DNA of 14,744 nucleotides from Pseudomonadota bacterium (GCA_016198545.1 JACQIJ010000046.1:1-14744); one strand, 5' to 3'; positions 7,658 to 13,995 are shown, numbered from the stretch's first letter. A program made the numbers and translations. Notes: generated by a model not told the origin, from the sequence alone.

Positions 7658-8132
7658 ATCCCTGCAGGGATTTCCCGTTAACAATGGCGGATCCTTCGTG
7701 CGCGGCGTTATGTGCTCTCTTGAAAAGCGGTATGCCGTCATCTGCGGGCAGAATGTGGCGCGGCATGCCCTCTTTTATCTCTTCTTCCAGGGCAATGCAC
7801 ATTTTTGCCAGACGGGCATTGGTTTCGGCGTCGTGCGGGCGCATGTCTTTCAGGAAAAACCGTCCCACAGTACGGTTGTCGTAGCGGAATCCGGACATGG
7901 AGCGTCCTGTTTCCTGCGCGAAAATACGGGCCAGGCGCAGCGCGAACGTCGCGGCGAGGATTTCCGCCTCGGTTGAACTGCGTAGATTCATGTGCGTAAG
8001 GGGGATGGGGTAGATTTTCAGGGGTTCGTCCGTAACGGCGTCGCTGAAAACAATGCCTGCGCCGGCCTGCTTGGTGGACTGGTAAAAGCTGCCGTCCGCC
8101 CATACATTGAATGCTTTTCCCGGTTCCAGCAA
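7551..8132 (-). CDS. RNase H-fold protein (putative ribonuclease H-like nuclease)
   Basis: The 193-residue protein shows the order of acidic residues expected of an RNase H fold. Asp13 lies on the first strand (V-W-A-D-G-S), Glu57 in S-S-T-E-A-E-I-L-A-A-T-F-A-L, and Asp85 in F-R-Y-D-N-R-T-V. A later A-H-N-A-A-H-E-G-S-A stretch (140-149) resembles the helix carrying the fourth metal ligand, with His145 or Glu146 in place of the usual Asp. If active, it would cut RNA in RNA-DNA hybrids; it is too divergent to call rnhA. I chose the TTG at 8132 because GGGGGAGGG lies eight bases upstream. The frame is open to another TTG at 8180, which lacks a ribosome binding site. The last ~35 codons are antisense to the end of asnB. 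It diverges from the epimerase gene. Confidence 0.7.
   Translation of the reverse strand: MLEPGKAFNVWADGSFYQSTKQAGAGIVFSDAVTDEPLKIYPIPLTHMNLRSSTEAEILAATFALRLARIFAQETGRSMSGFRYDNRTVGRFFLKDMRPHDAETNARLAKMCIALEEEIKEGMPRHILPADDGIPLFKRAHNAAHEGSAIVNGKSLQGFNAIFAASSGTSEYSTAGTDGSRALQGDPPTQAAP
7657..7672. repeat. Perfect 16-base palindrome at the asnB stop
   Basis: AATCCCTGCAGGGATT is its own reverse complement. It begins on the last base of the asnB TGA and lies inside the coding region of the convergent RNase H-like gene. It has no central loop, so a protein-binding site is at least as likely as an RNA hairpin. Confidence 0.5.
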
Positions 8133-8159
8133 AATATTGTCCCTCCCCCGTTTATTTGC

Positions 8160-8169
8160 TAATCCAATA
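8160..8169. repeat. TAATCCAATA decamer, copy 2 (upstream of epimerase)
   Basis: This copy is identical and in the same orientation as the one abutting asnB at 5711-5720. It lies 28 bases before the epimerase ATG, in the gap shared with the divergent RNase H-like gene, and so could serve as an operator or promoter part for either gene. Confidence 0.4.
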
Positions 8170-8197
8170 CAGTAAGACAATCACAGACGATTAATTT

Positions 8198-9205
8198 ATG
8201 TCAACAATAATATTAACAGGCGCCGCAGGTTTTATAGGTTTCCATACCACACAAGCCCTTCTGGCGAAAGGGAATAGTGTCATTGGGATCGATAACATGA
8301 ATGCCTATTACGACCCGGCCCTGAAAAAGGCGCGGCTGGGGCGGCTGGAAGGGCGCAAGGGGTTTATCTTTTACAATGCCGATATTGCCGACCGGGCGGC
8401 GATGGGGGCGATTTTCAGCGAGTATGGTCCAGTCGATGCCATCATTCATCTGGCGGCGCAGGCGGGGGTGAGGCACTCCCTGTCTCATCCTTTCGACTAC
8501 GCGCGCAGCAACCTGACAGGGCAGATGGTGATGCTGGAAGCCGCGCGGCACTGCGAAGGGCTGAAGCATTTTGTCTATGCCTCAAGTTCGTCGGTTTACG
8601 GCGGCAACACGAAGCAGCCTTTCGCGGTAGGCGATCCTGTCAACGAACCGCTGTCGCTTTATGCCGCCACCAAGCGCGCCGGCGAACTGATGACGCAATC
8701 CTATTCGCACCTGTACGGATTGCCTGCGACGGGCTTGCGGTTTTTCACCGTCTACGGCCCGTGGGGCCGGCCGGACATGGCCTATTTTTCATTCACGAGG
8801 GATATAATCGAAGGCCGCCCGATCACGGTTTTCAATAACGGCGATATGAAGCGCGATTTCACATGGATAGACGATTGCGTGGCGGGGATTCTGGGCGCGT
8901 TGGAACATCCGCCGGCCGTGCGCGGCAAATACTGTATCGGCGATGCGCCGCACAGGATATTCAACATCGGCAACAACCGCGCCGAAAACCTGACGGACTT
9001 TATAGCCGCGATCGAAAAGGCGCTGGGCCGGACGGCCGAGAAGATCATGGCGCCGATGGCGCCGGGCGACGTACGTGAAACCTATGCGGACATCGGCGCA
9101 TCGTGCGAGATATTCGGATTCAATCCTGCGACGGGTGTTGCGGAAGGGATACCGCGCTTTGTTAGCTGGTATCGCGATTTTTACAAAGTGAAGGAAGCTG
9201 CCTGA
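8198..9205 (+). CDS. UDP-glucuronate 4-epimerase (NAD-dependent, extended SDR)
   Basis: This 335-residue enzyme is predicted to interconvert UDP-glucuronate and UDP-galacturonate, supplying acidic sugars for lipopolysaccharide or capsule. The NAD-binding G-A-A-G-F-I-G is at residues 8-14. The catalytic set is Ser131/132 in S-S-S-V-Y-G and Tyr155/Lys159 in Y-A-A-T-K. The stretch I-D-N-M-N-A-Y-Y-D-P-x-L-K, H-L-A-A-Q-A-G-V-R and V-Y-G-P-W-G-R-P-D-M-A are typical of the uronate-epimerase subgroup (LpsL/CapI type) rather than GalE. The ATG at 8198 begins the Rossmann strand directly and has no obvious Shine-Dalgarno sequence. The 80-residue gene follows 11 bases after the stop, so the two form an operon. 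Exact substrate is inferred from subgroup motifs. Confidence 0.88.
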   Translation: MSTIILTGAAGFIGFHTTQALLAKGNSVIGIDNMNAYYDPALKKARLGRLEGRKGFIFYNADIADRAAMGAIFSEYGPVDAIIHLAAQAGVRHSLSHPFDYARSNLTGQMVMLEAARHCEGLKHFVYASSSSVYGGNTKQPFAVGDPVNEPLSLYAATKRAGELMTQSYSHLYGLPATGLRFFTVYGPWGRPDMAYFSFTRDIIEGRPITVFNNGDMKRDFTWIDDCVAGILGALEHPPAVRGKYCIGDAPHRIFNIGNNRAENLTDFIAAIEKALGRTAEKIMAPMAPGDVRETYADIGASCEIFGFNPATGVAEGIPRFVSWYRDFYKVKEAA

Positions 9206-9216
9206 GGAGGGATGAG

Positions 9217-9459
9217 ATGACGACGACTGCGAATGCGCTAAATATGGAGCAGGCCATAGAGGCCATTTACGTGTCCCTGCAAAACGACAATGAGGACATA
9301 GATATCCATATCGGCGACCTGAAGCGCGCGATGGCTGCTGCCGGTAAAAAGGAAGCGGCGTTCAGTCCGCGCCGCCTTGCCCAGAATAACCGCGAGGGCC
9401 GCAAGATGATGCAGGCCTATTTCCGCCGCCACGGCGTGACGGTGGTGTTCGAGTCATAG
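9217..9459 (+). CDS. Unknown 80-residue basic protein, epimerase operon
   Basis: I cannot name this small protein. It has an acidic, probably helical first half (Q-N-D-N-E-D-I-D-I-H-I-G-D-L-K) and a basic second half (S-P-R-R-L-A-Q-N-N-R-E-G-R-K-M-M-Q-A-Y-F-R-R). It ends in a short hydrophobic strand, with no signal peptide or membrane helix. The GAGGAGGGATGAG sequence directly before the ATG is the best ribosome binding site in the window, which argues strongly that it is expressed. It starts 11 bases after the epimerase stop. A nucleic-acid-binding role would fit the basic half but is only a guess. Confidence 0.75.
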   Translation: MTTTANALNMEQAIEAIYVSLQNDNEDIDIHIGDLKRAMAAAGKKEAAFSPRRLAQNNREGRKMMQAYFRRHGVTVVFES

Positions 9460-9495
9460 AGCTATCGTTTTACGCAAAGTCTCTTTATCTATTTG

Positions 9496-9524
9496 GAAAA
9501 CTGCTCTAGGATGGGGCGGTTTTC
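9496..9524 (+). promoter_or_regulatory. Inverted repeat in the icd leader
   Basis: GAAAACTGC (9496-9504) pairs with GCGGTTTTC (9516-9524): nine pairs with one T-G wobble around an 11-base loop. It ends 19 bases before the icd ATG, just ahead of the ribosome binding site. No T-run follows, so it is not an intrinsic terminator; it could be an operator or a leader hairpin. Confidence 0.35.
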
Positions 9525-9543
9525 AGCTAAAGGGAGAGCAGTC

Positions 9544-10767
9544 ATGGCAAAAATCAAGGTCAAGAATCCGGTTATCGAAATCGATGGCGATGAAATGACG
9601 CGAATCATCTGGCAATGGATCCGGGATCGTATGATTTTGCCGTATCTCGATGTTGATTTGCATTACTACGATCTTTCGATACAGAATCGTGACAAGACGG
9701 ATGACAAGGTGACTGTCGAGGCCGCGAACGCGATCAAGAAGTATGGCGTCGGCGTCAAATGCGCGACCATCACGCCCGATGAGGCGCGGGTGAAGGAATT
9801 CAATCTGAAGAAGATGTGGAAATCGCCCAACGGCACAATCCGCAACATCCTGAACGGCACGGTTTTCCGCGAACCGATTATCTGCAAAAATATCCCCCGC
9901 TACGTTCCAGGATGGACGCAGCCGATCGTCATTGGCCGTCATGCTTTCGGCGACCAGTACAAAGCGACTGATTTCAAGATCAACAGGCCCGGCAAGCTGA
10001 CCCTGCGTTTCGAGCCCGCCGACGGCAGCGCCGCCGAAGAGCATGAAGTGTTCGATTTTCCCGGCAGCGGCGTGGCGATGGGCATGTACAACCTCGATGA
10101 ATCGATCGAGGGATTTGCGCGCTCCTGCTTCAACTACGCTCTTGCCCGCGGCTGGCCGATGTACATGTCGACCAAGAATACGATTTTAAAACAGTATGAC
10201 GGGCGCTTCATCGAAATCTTCGCCCGCATCTACGAAAAAGAATTCAAAGCGCAGTTCGAAAAGAAAAAATCATGGTATGAACACCGCCTGATCGACGACA
10301 TGGTGGCGCAGGCCGTCAAATCGAATGGCGGATTTGTCTGGGCCTGCAAAAATTATGACGGCGATGTGCAGTCCGATGTCGTGGCGCAGGGGTTCGGGTC
10401 TCTCGGCCTGATGACCTCCGTACTGCTGACGCCGGACGGAAAATGCGTGGAAGCCGAAGCGGCGCACGGCACGGTGACGCGTCATTACCGCGAGTACCAG
10501 AAGGGAAACAAGACATCGACCAACCCGATCGCCTCCATCTTCGCCTGGACGCAAGGGTTGAAATACCGCGGCAAGTTCGACAATGCGCCGGATGTCGTCG
10601 TCTTCGCGGAAAACCTCGAACGCGTCTGCGTCGAAACGGTCGAGGCTGGATTCATGACGAAAGATCTTGCGCTGCTGGTCAGCAAGGATCAGAAGTTCCT
10701 GACCACGGAAGAATTCATGGACAAAATTGTAGGCAACCTCGAGAACAGGATGAAAAAGGCGGCGTGA
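9544..10767 (+). CDS. icd: NADP-dependent isocitrate dehydrogenase, type II (eukaryote-like)
   Basis: Icd oxidatively decarboxylates isocitrate to 2-oxoglutarate in the TCA cycle, generating NADPH. The 407-residue protein matches the homodimeric eukaryote-like class so closely that numbering coincides with human IDH1. Ser94 lies in K-S-P-N-G-T-I-R-N-I-L-N-G-T-V-F-R, which also holds the isocitrate-binding arginines, and Arg132 in I-G-R-H-A-F-G-D-Q-Y. The late A-E-A-A-H-G-T-V-T-R-H segment binds NADP. This type is usual in alphaproteobacteria and differs from the E. coli enzyme, which is controlled by phosphorylation at a serine in a different context. I chose the ATG at 9544 because AGGGAGAG lies just upstream and the family begins here; the frame extends to 9493 without support. 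Its stop overlaps the next gene's start. Confidence 0.96.
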   Translation: MAKIKVKNPVIEIDGDEMTRIIWQWIRDRMILPYLDVDLHYYDLSIQNRDKTDDKVTVEAANAIKKYGVGVKCATITPDEARVKEFNLKKMWKSPNGTIRNILNGTVFREPIICKNIPRYVPGWTQPIVIGRHAFGDQYKATDFKINRPGKLTLRFEPADGSAAEEHEVFDFPGSGVAMGMYNLDESIEGFARSCFNYALARGWPMYMSTKNTILKQYDGRFIEIFARIYEKEFKAQFEKKKSWYEHRLIDDMVAQAVKSNGGFVWACKNYDGDVQSDVVAQGFGSLGLMTSVLLTPDGKCVEAEAAHGTVTRHYREYQKGNKTSTNPIASIFAWTQGLKYRGKFDNAPDVVVFAENLERVCVETVEAGFMTKDLALLVSKDQKFLTTEEFMDKIVGNLENRMKKAA

Positions 10768-11918
10768 GGTTAAAGTTCCTTGTCATCGGCATTTTTCTTT
10801 TTGCTCTTGCCCCGCATCCGGCGCAGGCCATTGATCTTTTCAAGAGGAAGCCTGACAAAAAACCGGAGGCCGCGGCCGTAGAGAAGATCGGTGAGGACGC
10901 AAAGGAAAAAGCGCCGGCGTCTCGGAAAGCCGCTTCCGTCAAAAAGTTTTACAAAGGCGCGGCAATTGGGGAATTGAAGGAGTATGAGGCGGTCTACGAG
11001 GATACGCTTGTCAAGCTGGCGCGTGCCAGCGATATCGGTTTTGTTGAGCTGCGCGCGGCCAATCCCGGGGTTGATCCGTGGCTGCCAGGCGCCGGCGTGA
11101 AGCTGATTTTTCCGACCATGCATATTTTGCCTGACGTTCAACGGGAAGGCATTGTCATCAACCTGCCGGAGATGCGGCTTTATTATTTTGACGGCACGGA
11201 AAACCCGCCGGCATCGTATCCGCTGGGCATAGGCCGCGAGGGGCTTGCGACCCCCATCGGGAAAACCTTCGTCCGGGACAGGATTGAAGGGCCGACATGG
11301 CGGCCGACGAAAAGGATGAGGGAGGAAGATCCGACGCTGCCTGAATCCGTACCGCCGGGGCCGGATAATCCTCTGGGTACGCACGCGCTGTATCTCGGGT
11401 GGCCGGAATACCGCATTCACGGCACCAATAAGCCGTATGGCATAGGTCGCCGTTCCAGCAGCGGTTGCATCCGCATGTATCCGGAGGATGTCGTTTCCTT
11501 ATATCCGAAAGTTCCCGTCGGCACGTCGGTGACAGTGGTGGATCAGCCGATCAAGGCTGCGTGGATAGATGACGAATTTTATGTCGAAGTGCACCCGACG
11601 ATGGCGCAGGCCGATGCGATGGAGGTTGATGGCGAGGTTCCGGCTTATGAAATATCAGAGGACAGTATGTCCATTATCCTGCGCGCAGCCGGCAAGGATT
11701 CGGATCTTCTTGACTGGGAAGCCATTCGTACCGTTGTGCGCGAACGCCGCGGATACCCGGTTGTAGCGGGGCGGCGGCCGACGGATCAACTCGAAAAAGC
11801 TCCTGAAAAAGGGAATGATGGCGCCGCTCAAACGCCGGACAAAGGGCAAAAAAACAGTTCCCTGAAAGAAGACAGCAAGAACGTCGACACGGCGGATCCG
11901 GTTCCGGAAAAGTCCTGA
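10764..11918 (+). CDS. Periplasmic LysM / L,D-transpeptidase (YkuD, ErfK type)
   Basis: This 384-residue exported enzyme is predicted to form L,D-crosslinks in peptidoglycan or attach proteins to it. Residues 1-22 form a signal peptide ending A-Q-A. A Lys/Ala-rich linker follows, then a LysM-like peptidoglycan-binding unit (about 70-115: Y-E-D-T-L-V-K-L-A, A-N-P-G-V-D-P-W-L-P-G). The YkuD domain (about 125-265) has His219 in R-I-H-G-T and catalytic Cys235 in G-R-R-S-S-S-G-C-I-R-M. The last ~70 residues are a Lys/Pro/Asp-rich disordered tail. The start is a GTG whose last two bases are shared with the icd TGA (GTGA overlap), implying translational coupling. The frame is open far upstream inside icd but that part is a shadow. 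The stop lies three bases from the convergent membrane-protein stop. Confidence 0.9.
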   Translation: MRLKFLVIGIFLFALAPHPAQAIDLFKRKPDKKPEAAAVEKIGEDAKEKAPASRKAASVKKFYKGAAIGELKEYEAVYEDTLVKLARASDIGFVELRAANPGVDPWLPGAGVKLIFPTMHILPDVQREGIVINLPEMRLYYFDGTENPPASYPLGIGREGLATPIGKTFVRDRIEGPTWRPTKRMREEDPTLPESVPPGPDNPLGTHALYLGWPEYRIHGTNKPYGIGRRSSSGCIRMYPEDVVSLYPKVPVGTSVTVVDQPIKAAWIDDEFYVEVHPTMAQADAMEVDGEVPAYEISEDSMSIILRAAGKDSDLLDWEAIRTVVRERRGYPVVAGRRPTDQLEKAPEKGNDGAAQTPDKGQKNSSLKEDSKNVDTADPVPEKS

Positions 11919-11921
11919 TTG

Positions 11922-12242
11922 CTATTGCTCAAGAAGCGGTTTGAAATTGAAATACAGCATGACGCAGACGGTGTATATGGCTGGCACGTAAAGCGGCGCC
12001 AGCAGAAGCCATGCGCGGGTATAGCGTTCCACGAAGAAATACCCGACGCTGACCAGCGCCGCCGCCGCCCATGCCCATAAGCTTCCGGCCATCAGCAATG
12101 TACGGAAGGATTCCATGTCCGGCCCCTGCGGGACTTTCGGGAACACATCCATCATCACAGCCAGATTGATGACGACTGAGCTGACAAAAAAACCCGCAGC
12201 GTTTACAAGCACGAACAGAAGAATTTTTATGACATTGAGCAT
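11922..12242 (-). CDS. Unknown small membrane protein, three predicted helices
   Basis: I do not recognise the family. The 106-residue protein has three hydrophobic segments at about residues 4-30, 47-68 and 76-98. The loops are short, one carrying V-P-Q-G-P-D-M. It is therefore probably an integral inner-membrane protein without a large soluble domain. AGGAGG lies about nine bases upstream of the ATG at 12242, a strong ribosome binding site. The upstream lipoprotein gene is separated from it by an intrinsic terminator, so this gene probably has its own promoter in the short gap or depends on read-through. The stop is three bases from the convergent L,D-transpeptidase stop. Confidence 0.75.
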   Translation of the reverse strand: MLNVIKILLFVLVNAAGFFVSSVVINLAVMMDVFPKVPQGPDMESFRTLLMAGSLWAWAAAALVSVGYFFVERYTRAWLLLAPLYVPAIYTVCVMLYFNFKPLLEQ

Positions 12243-12286
12243 CTGCGGTTGCCTCCTGTCCGGAAGTTTAATCCGAAAGCAGCCAT

Positions 12287-12318
12287 AAAAAAAGCCATCC
12301 GTTTCCGGATGGCTTTTT
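12287..12318 (-). terminator. Rho-independent terminator of the lipoprotein gene
   Basis: AAAAAGCCATCC (12289-12300) pairs perfectly with GGATGGCTTTTT (12307-12318) around a six-base loop. Read leftward, the GC core is followed by seven Ts (complement of 12287-12293). It begins 22 bases past the lipoprotein stop. The rightward strand also has a five-T run, so it could act both ways. Confidence 0.88.
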
Positions 12319-12339
12319 CATTCGCATATAAGCGAATTC

Positions 12340-12531
12340 TTATTTCGTCTGGCTTGATTTGAAAACACGGTCGGCGCGCGTCGTTGTCGTAGCGGTGCCT
12401 TCGCCGGCTGTGCGCTCATGAGCGTACGGCGCTGCGTTTTCATAGCTGTAGTCGGTGGTTTTACCTTTGGAGGCGCATGCCGAAAGGGCAAGAGCCGTTC
12501 CAACCAAGCTGATTGCGATAAGTTTTTTCAT
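12340..12531 (-). CDS. Small outer-membrane-type lipoprotein of unknown function
   Basis: The 63-residue precursor has a short positively charged N-terminus (M-K-K), a hydrophobic stretch and the lipobox L-S-A-C with the lipidated Cys19. The mature part is only about 45 residues, polar and rich in Thr, Ala, Tyr and Lys. Ala at +2 after the cysteine does not signal inner-membrane retention, so Lol-dependent transfer to the outer membrane is expected. GAGGAAG sits three bases before the ATG. It has its own candidate promoter upstream and a strong terminator downstream, so it is a one-gene unit. The function of the mature peptide is unknown. Confidence 0.8.
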   Translation of the reverse strand: MKKLIAISLVGTALALSACASKGKTTDYSYENAAPYAHERTAGEGTATTTTRADRVFKSSQTK

Positions 12532-12618
12532 AGCTTCCTCATAACTCCTGTTTCTGGGATTACAGCAAAAACGACGTGTTCCTGCTGTCGCAGTAAATCC
12601 GGTTCTTGCAATAACAAT

Positions 12619-12646
12619 TGAATAATGGCTGTACAGAAATTTTCAA
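12619..12646 (-). promoter_or_regulatory. Candidate promoter of the lipoprotein gene
   Basis: On the reverse strand TTGAAA (complement of 12641-12646) and TATTCA (complement of 12619-12624) are 16 bases apart. The start point would fall near 12612, giving an 80-base leader. The surrounding 12600-12730 stretch is strongly AT-rich and otherwise empty. Confidence 0.4.
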
Positions 12647-12697
12647 CCATTTTTTTATTTTTTCTTTATTTTTCAGGATTTTTTGAAGATCCCAGAC

Positions 12698-12724
12698 TTT
12701 TATTTTACAGAAACTAAAATAAAA
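12698..12724. repeat. AT-only perfect inverted repeat downstream of CNBD gene
   Basis: TTTTATTTTA (12698-12707) and TAAAATAAAA (12715-12724) form a perfect 10-bp inverted repeat with a seven-base loop. It begins six bases after the cyclic-nucleotide-domain gene stop (reading leftward). An all-AT stem is weak for termination, but position suggests a 3'-end element. Confidence 0.4.
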
Positions 12725-12730
12725 ATGCTG

Positions 12731-13264
12731 TTAAATTCTTCCTTCGGTTGCCTTGATATCCCGAATGGCGAGAATAAGACGGTTCATGTGCGGCAGAAGA
12801 ACCGATTCGTATTTCTCGCGCTTGCCCGGCGCCATCCCCTCGACAAGGGCCCTCACAAATTTATGCGCGTCCGGGTCGATATCGGCGCTTTTAAGCGCGC
12901 GCTCCATGTCTTCCTTGTCCTGCGCGATCAGTTTGGTGACAAGCTGGTCAAGAACGGTTTTGACCATATTGTCGGTACGTTGAAGCTTTTTCATGAAATC
13001 CTGCCGCGTGATCATGGCCACGGTCGTGTCGACCAACGCTTCGTAGCTGATATTTATAGGGTCATCCATCACAAGGCAGACTTCGCCTATGATCGTGCCG
13101 GGACCGTGCTGCGCGATTTCAATCTTGCGTTCGTCCTGTATGATGAAGGAACGGATTTGTCCAACCTGGATCAGATAGGCGCGGCTATTCTCCTCCCCCG
13201 CTTTAATGAAGACGGTTCCGGTATGAATCACCTTCCTTTCAAGGACTGGGGGAGCCTTACTCAT
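12731..13264 (-). CDS. Cyclic nucleotide-binding (CNBD) domain protein, no HTH
   Basis: The 177-residue protein has one CNBD-type jelly roll (about residues 12-95). Recognisable parts are H-T-G-T-V-F-I-K-A-G-E, Y-L-I-Q-V-G-Q-I-R and the phosphate-cassette start G-T-I-I-G-E-V-C-L (Gly60, Glu61). The arginine that normally grips the cyclic phosphate, a few residues after the G-E, is not present (P-I-N-I-S-Y-E-A), so cAMP or cGMP binding is doubtful. Residues 95-177 are charged and helical, with no winged-helix DNA-binding domain, so this is not a complete Crp/Fnr regulator. I prefer the ATG at 13264, which begins just before the domain; the frame is open to an ATG at 13318. Neither has a strong ribosome binding site. 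It diverges from apt. Confidence 0.78.
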   Translation of the reverse strand: MSKAPPVLERKVIHTGTVFIKAGEENSRAYLIQVGQIRSFIIQDERKIEIAQHGPGTIIGEVCLVMDDPINISYEALVDTTVAMITRQDFMKKLQRTDNMVKTVLDQLVTKLIAQDKEDMERALKSADIDPDAHKFVRALVEGMAPGKREKYESVLLPHMNRLILAIRDIKATEGRI

Positions 13265-13393
13265 GACGTCCCATATTACCACAAATTGCCCGGATCGCGT
13301 AGGGCGATTGGCCCGCATTCACTATGTTCATAATGCCGGAAAGAGGGGAAAAACGACTGGGCCGGGGCGGGCGGGTATGATAATCAGGAAGAT

Positions 13394-13912
13394 ATGACAG
13401 CCGATCTTGCCAGCCTGATTGCCACTGCCCCCGATTTTCCGAAGCCCGGTATTTTGTTTCGTGATATCTCGCCTCTGCTGGCGGCGCAGTTTCCGCGCGC
13501 GGTGACGGATATGGCGGCGCTGTTCGCGGACGAAGAGCTGGCGGCGATAGACGCTTTTGCCGGGATCGATGCGCGCGGTTATATTTTCGCCGCGGCGCTT
13601 GCGGCGCGACTCAACAAGAATTTCGTTATGTTGCGAAAGGGAGGCAAGTTGCCCCAGCCTTATGCCGAAAAGGAATACGATCTCGAATACGGCACGGCTA
13701 AATTGCAATTGAAAACAGGAACGGGGCGGATCGTTGTCGTTGATGACGTGGTGGCCACCGGGGGTACGCTGGCCGCGGCGGCTGATTTATGCCGCGATGC
13801 GGGCTATACGGTAACCGGTTTTGCCGCGCTGATAGACATCGTGTTCCTCAACAGTTTTTCATGGAACGGTCTGCGCGTGCGATCGCTGATCCAGTACGAA
13901 GCGGCAGCGTAA
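13394..13912 (+). CDS. apt: Adenine phosphoribosyltransferase
   Basis: Apt salvages adenine by joining it to PRPP, giving AMP. At 172 residues it has the usual bacterial length. The N-terminal P-D-F-P-K-P-G-I-L-F-R-D-I-S-P-L-L is diagnostic of the family, as is the A-G-I-D-A-R-G-Y-I-F loop. The PRPP-binding motif V-V-V-D-D-V-V-A-T-G-G-T has Asp117 and Asp118. R-K-G-G-K-L-P matches the flexible catalytic loop region. AGGA lies four bases before the ATG, a little close but usable. It diverges from the CNBD gene across about 130 bases, which must hold both promoters; a CATAAT box at 13329-13334 is a weak candidate -10 for apt. Confidence 0.95.
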   Translation: MTADLASLIATAPDFPKPGILFRDISPLLAAQFPRAVTDMAALFADEELAAIDAFAGIDARGYIFAAALAARLNKNFVMLRKGGKLPQPYAEKEYDLEYGTAKLQLKTGTGRIVVVDDVVATGGTLAAAADLCRDAGYTVTGFAALIDIVFLNSFSWNGLRVRSLIQYEAAA

Positions 13913-13943
13913 CTCCTTCATAAAGAATGCTTTGGATATCGTG

Positions 13944-13966
13944 CCGCGGGGCATATGACCCTGCGG
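13944..13966 (+). repeat. Hairpin downstream of apt
   Basis: CCGCGGGG (13944-13951) pairs with CCCTGCGG (13959-13966) around CATATGA: eight pairs including one G-T wobble. It begins 32 bases after the apt stop but no T-run follows, so it could protect the apt mRNA 3' end rather than terminate by itself. Confidence 0.4.
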
Positions 13967-13995
13967 GTTGAGGATGATGTCCGAAAAAAATCCAT

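Noticed and set aside
6581..7741. 386-codon reverse-strand open frame inside asnB
   Set aside because: It is codon-aligned with asnB, for the same reason, and has no recognisable domain or ribosome binding site.
10443..10763. Upstream extension of the L,D-transpeptidase frame inside icd
   Set aside because: It would put about 107 nonsense residues before an obvious signal peptide; the GTG at 10764 is directly followed by that signal peptide.
12318..12503. 61-codon leftward frame overlapping the lipoprotein gene
   Set aside because: The alternative frame has a textbook lipobox, ribosome binding site, promoter and terminator; this one has none.
13328..13708. 126-codon reverse-strand frame opposite apt
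   Set aside because: Shadow of the unambiguous apt gene; no conserved features.
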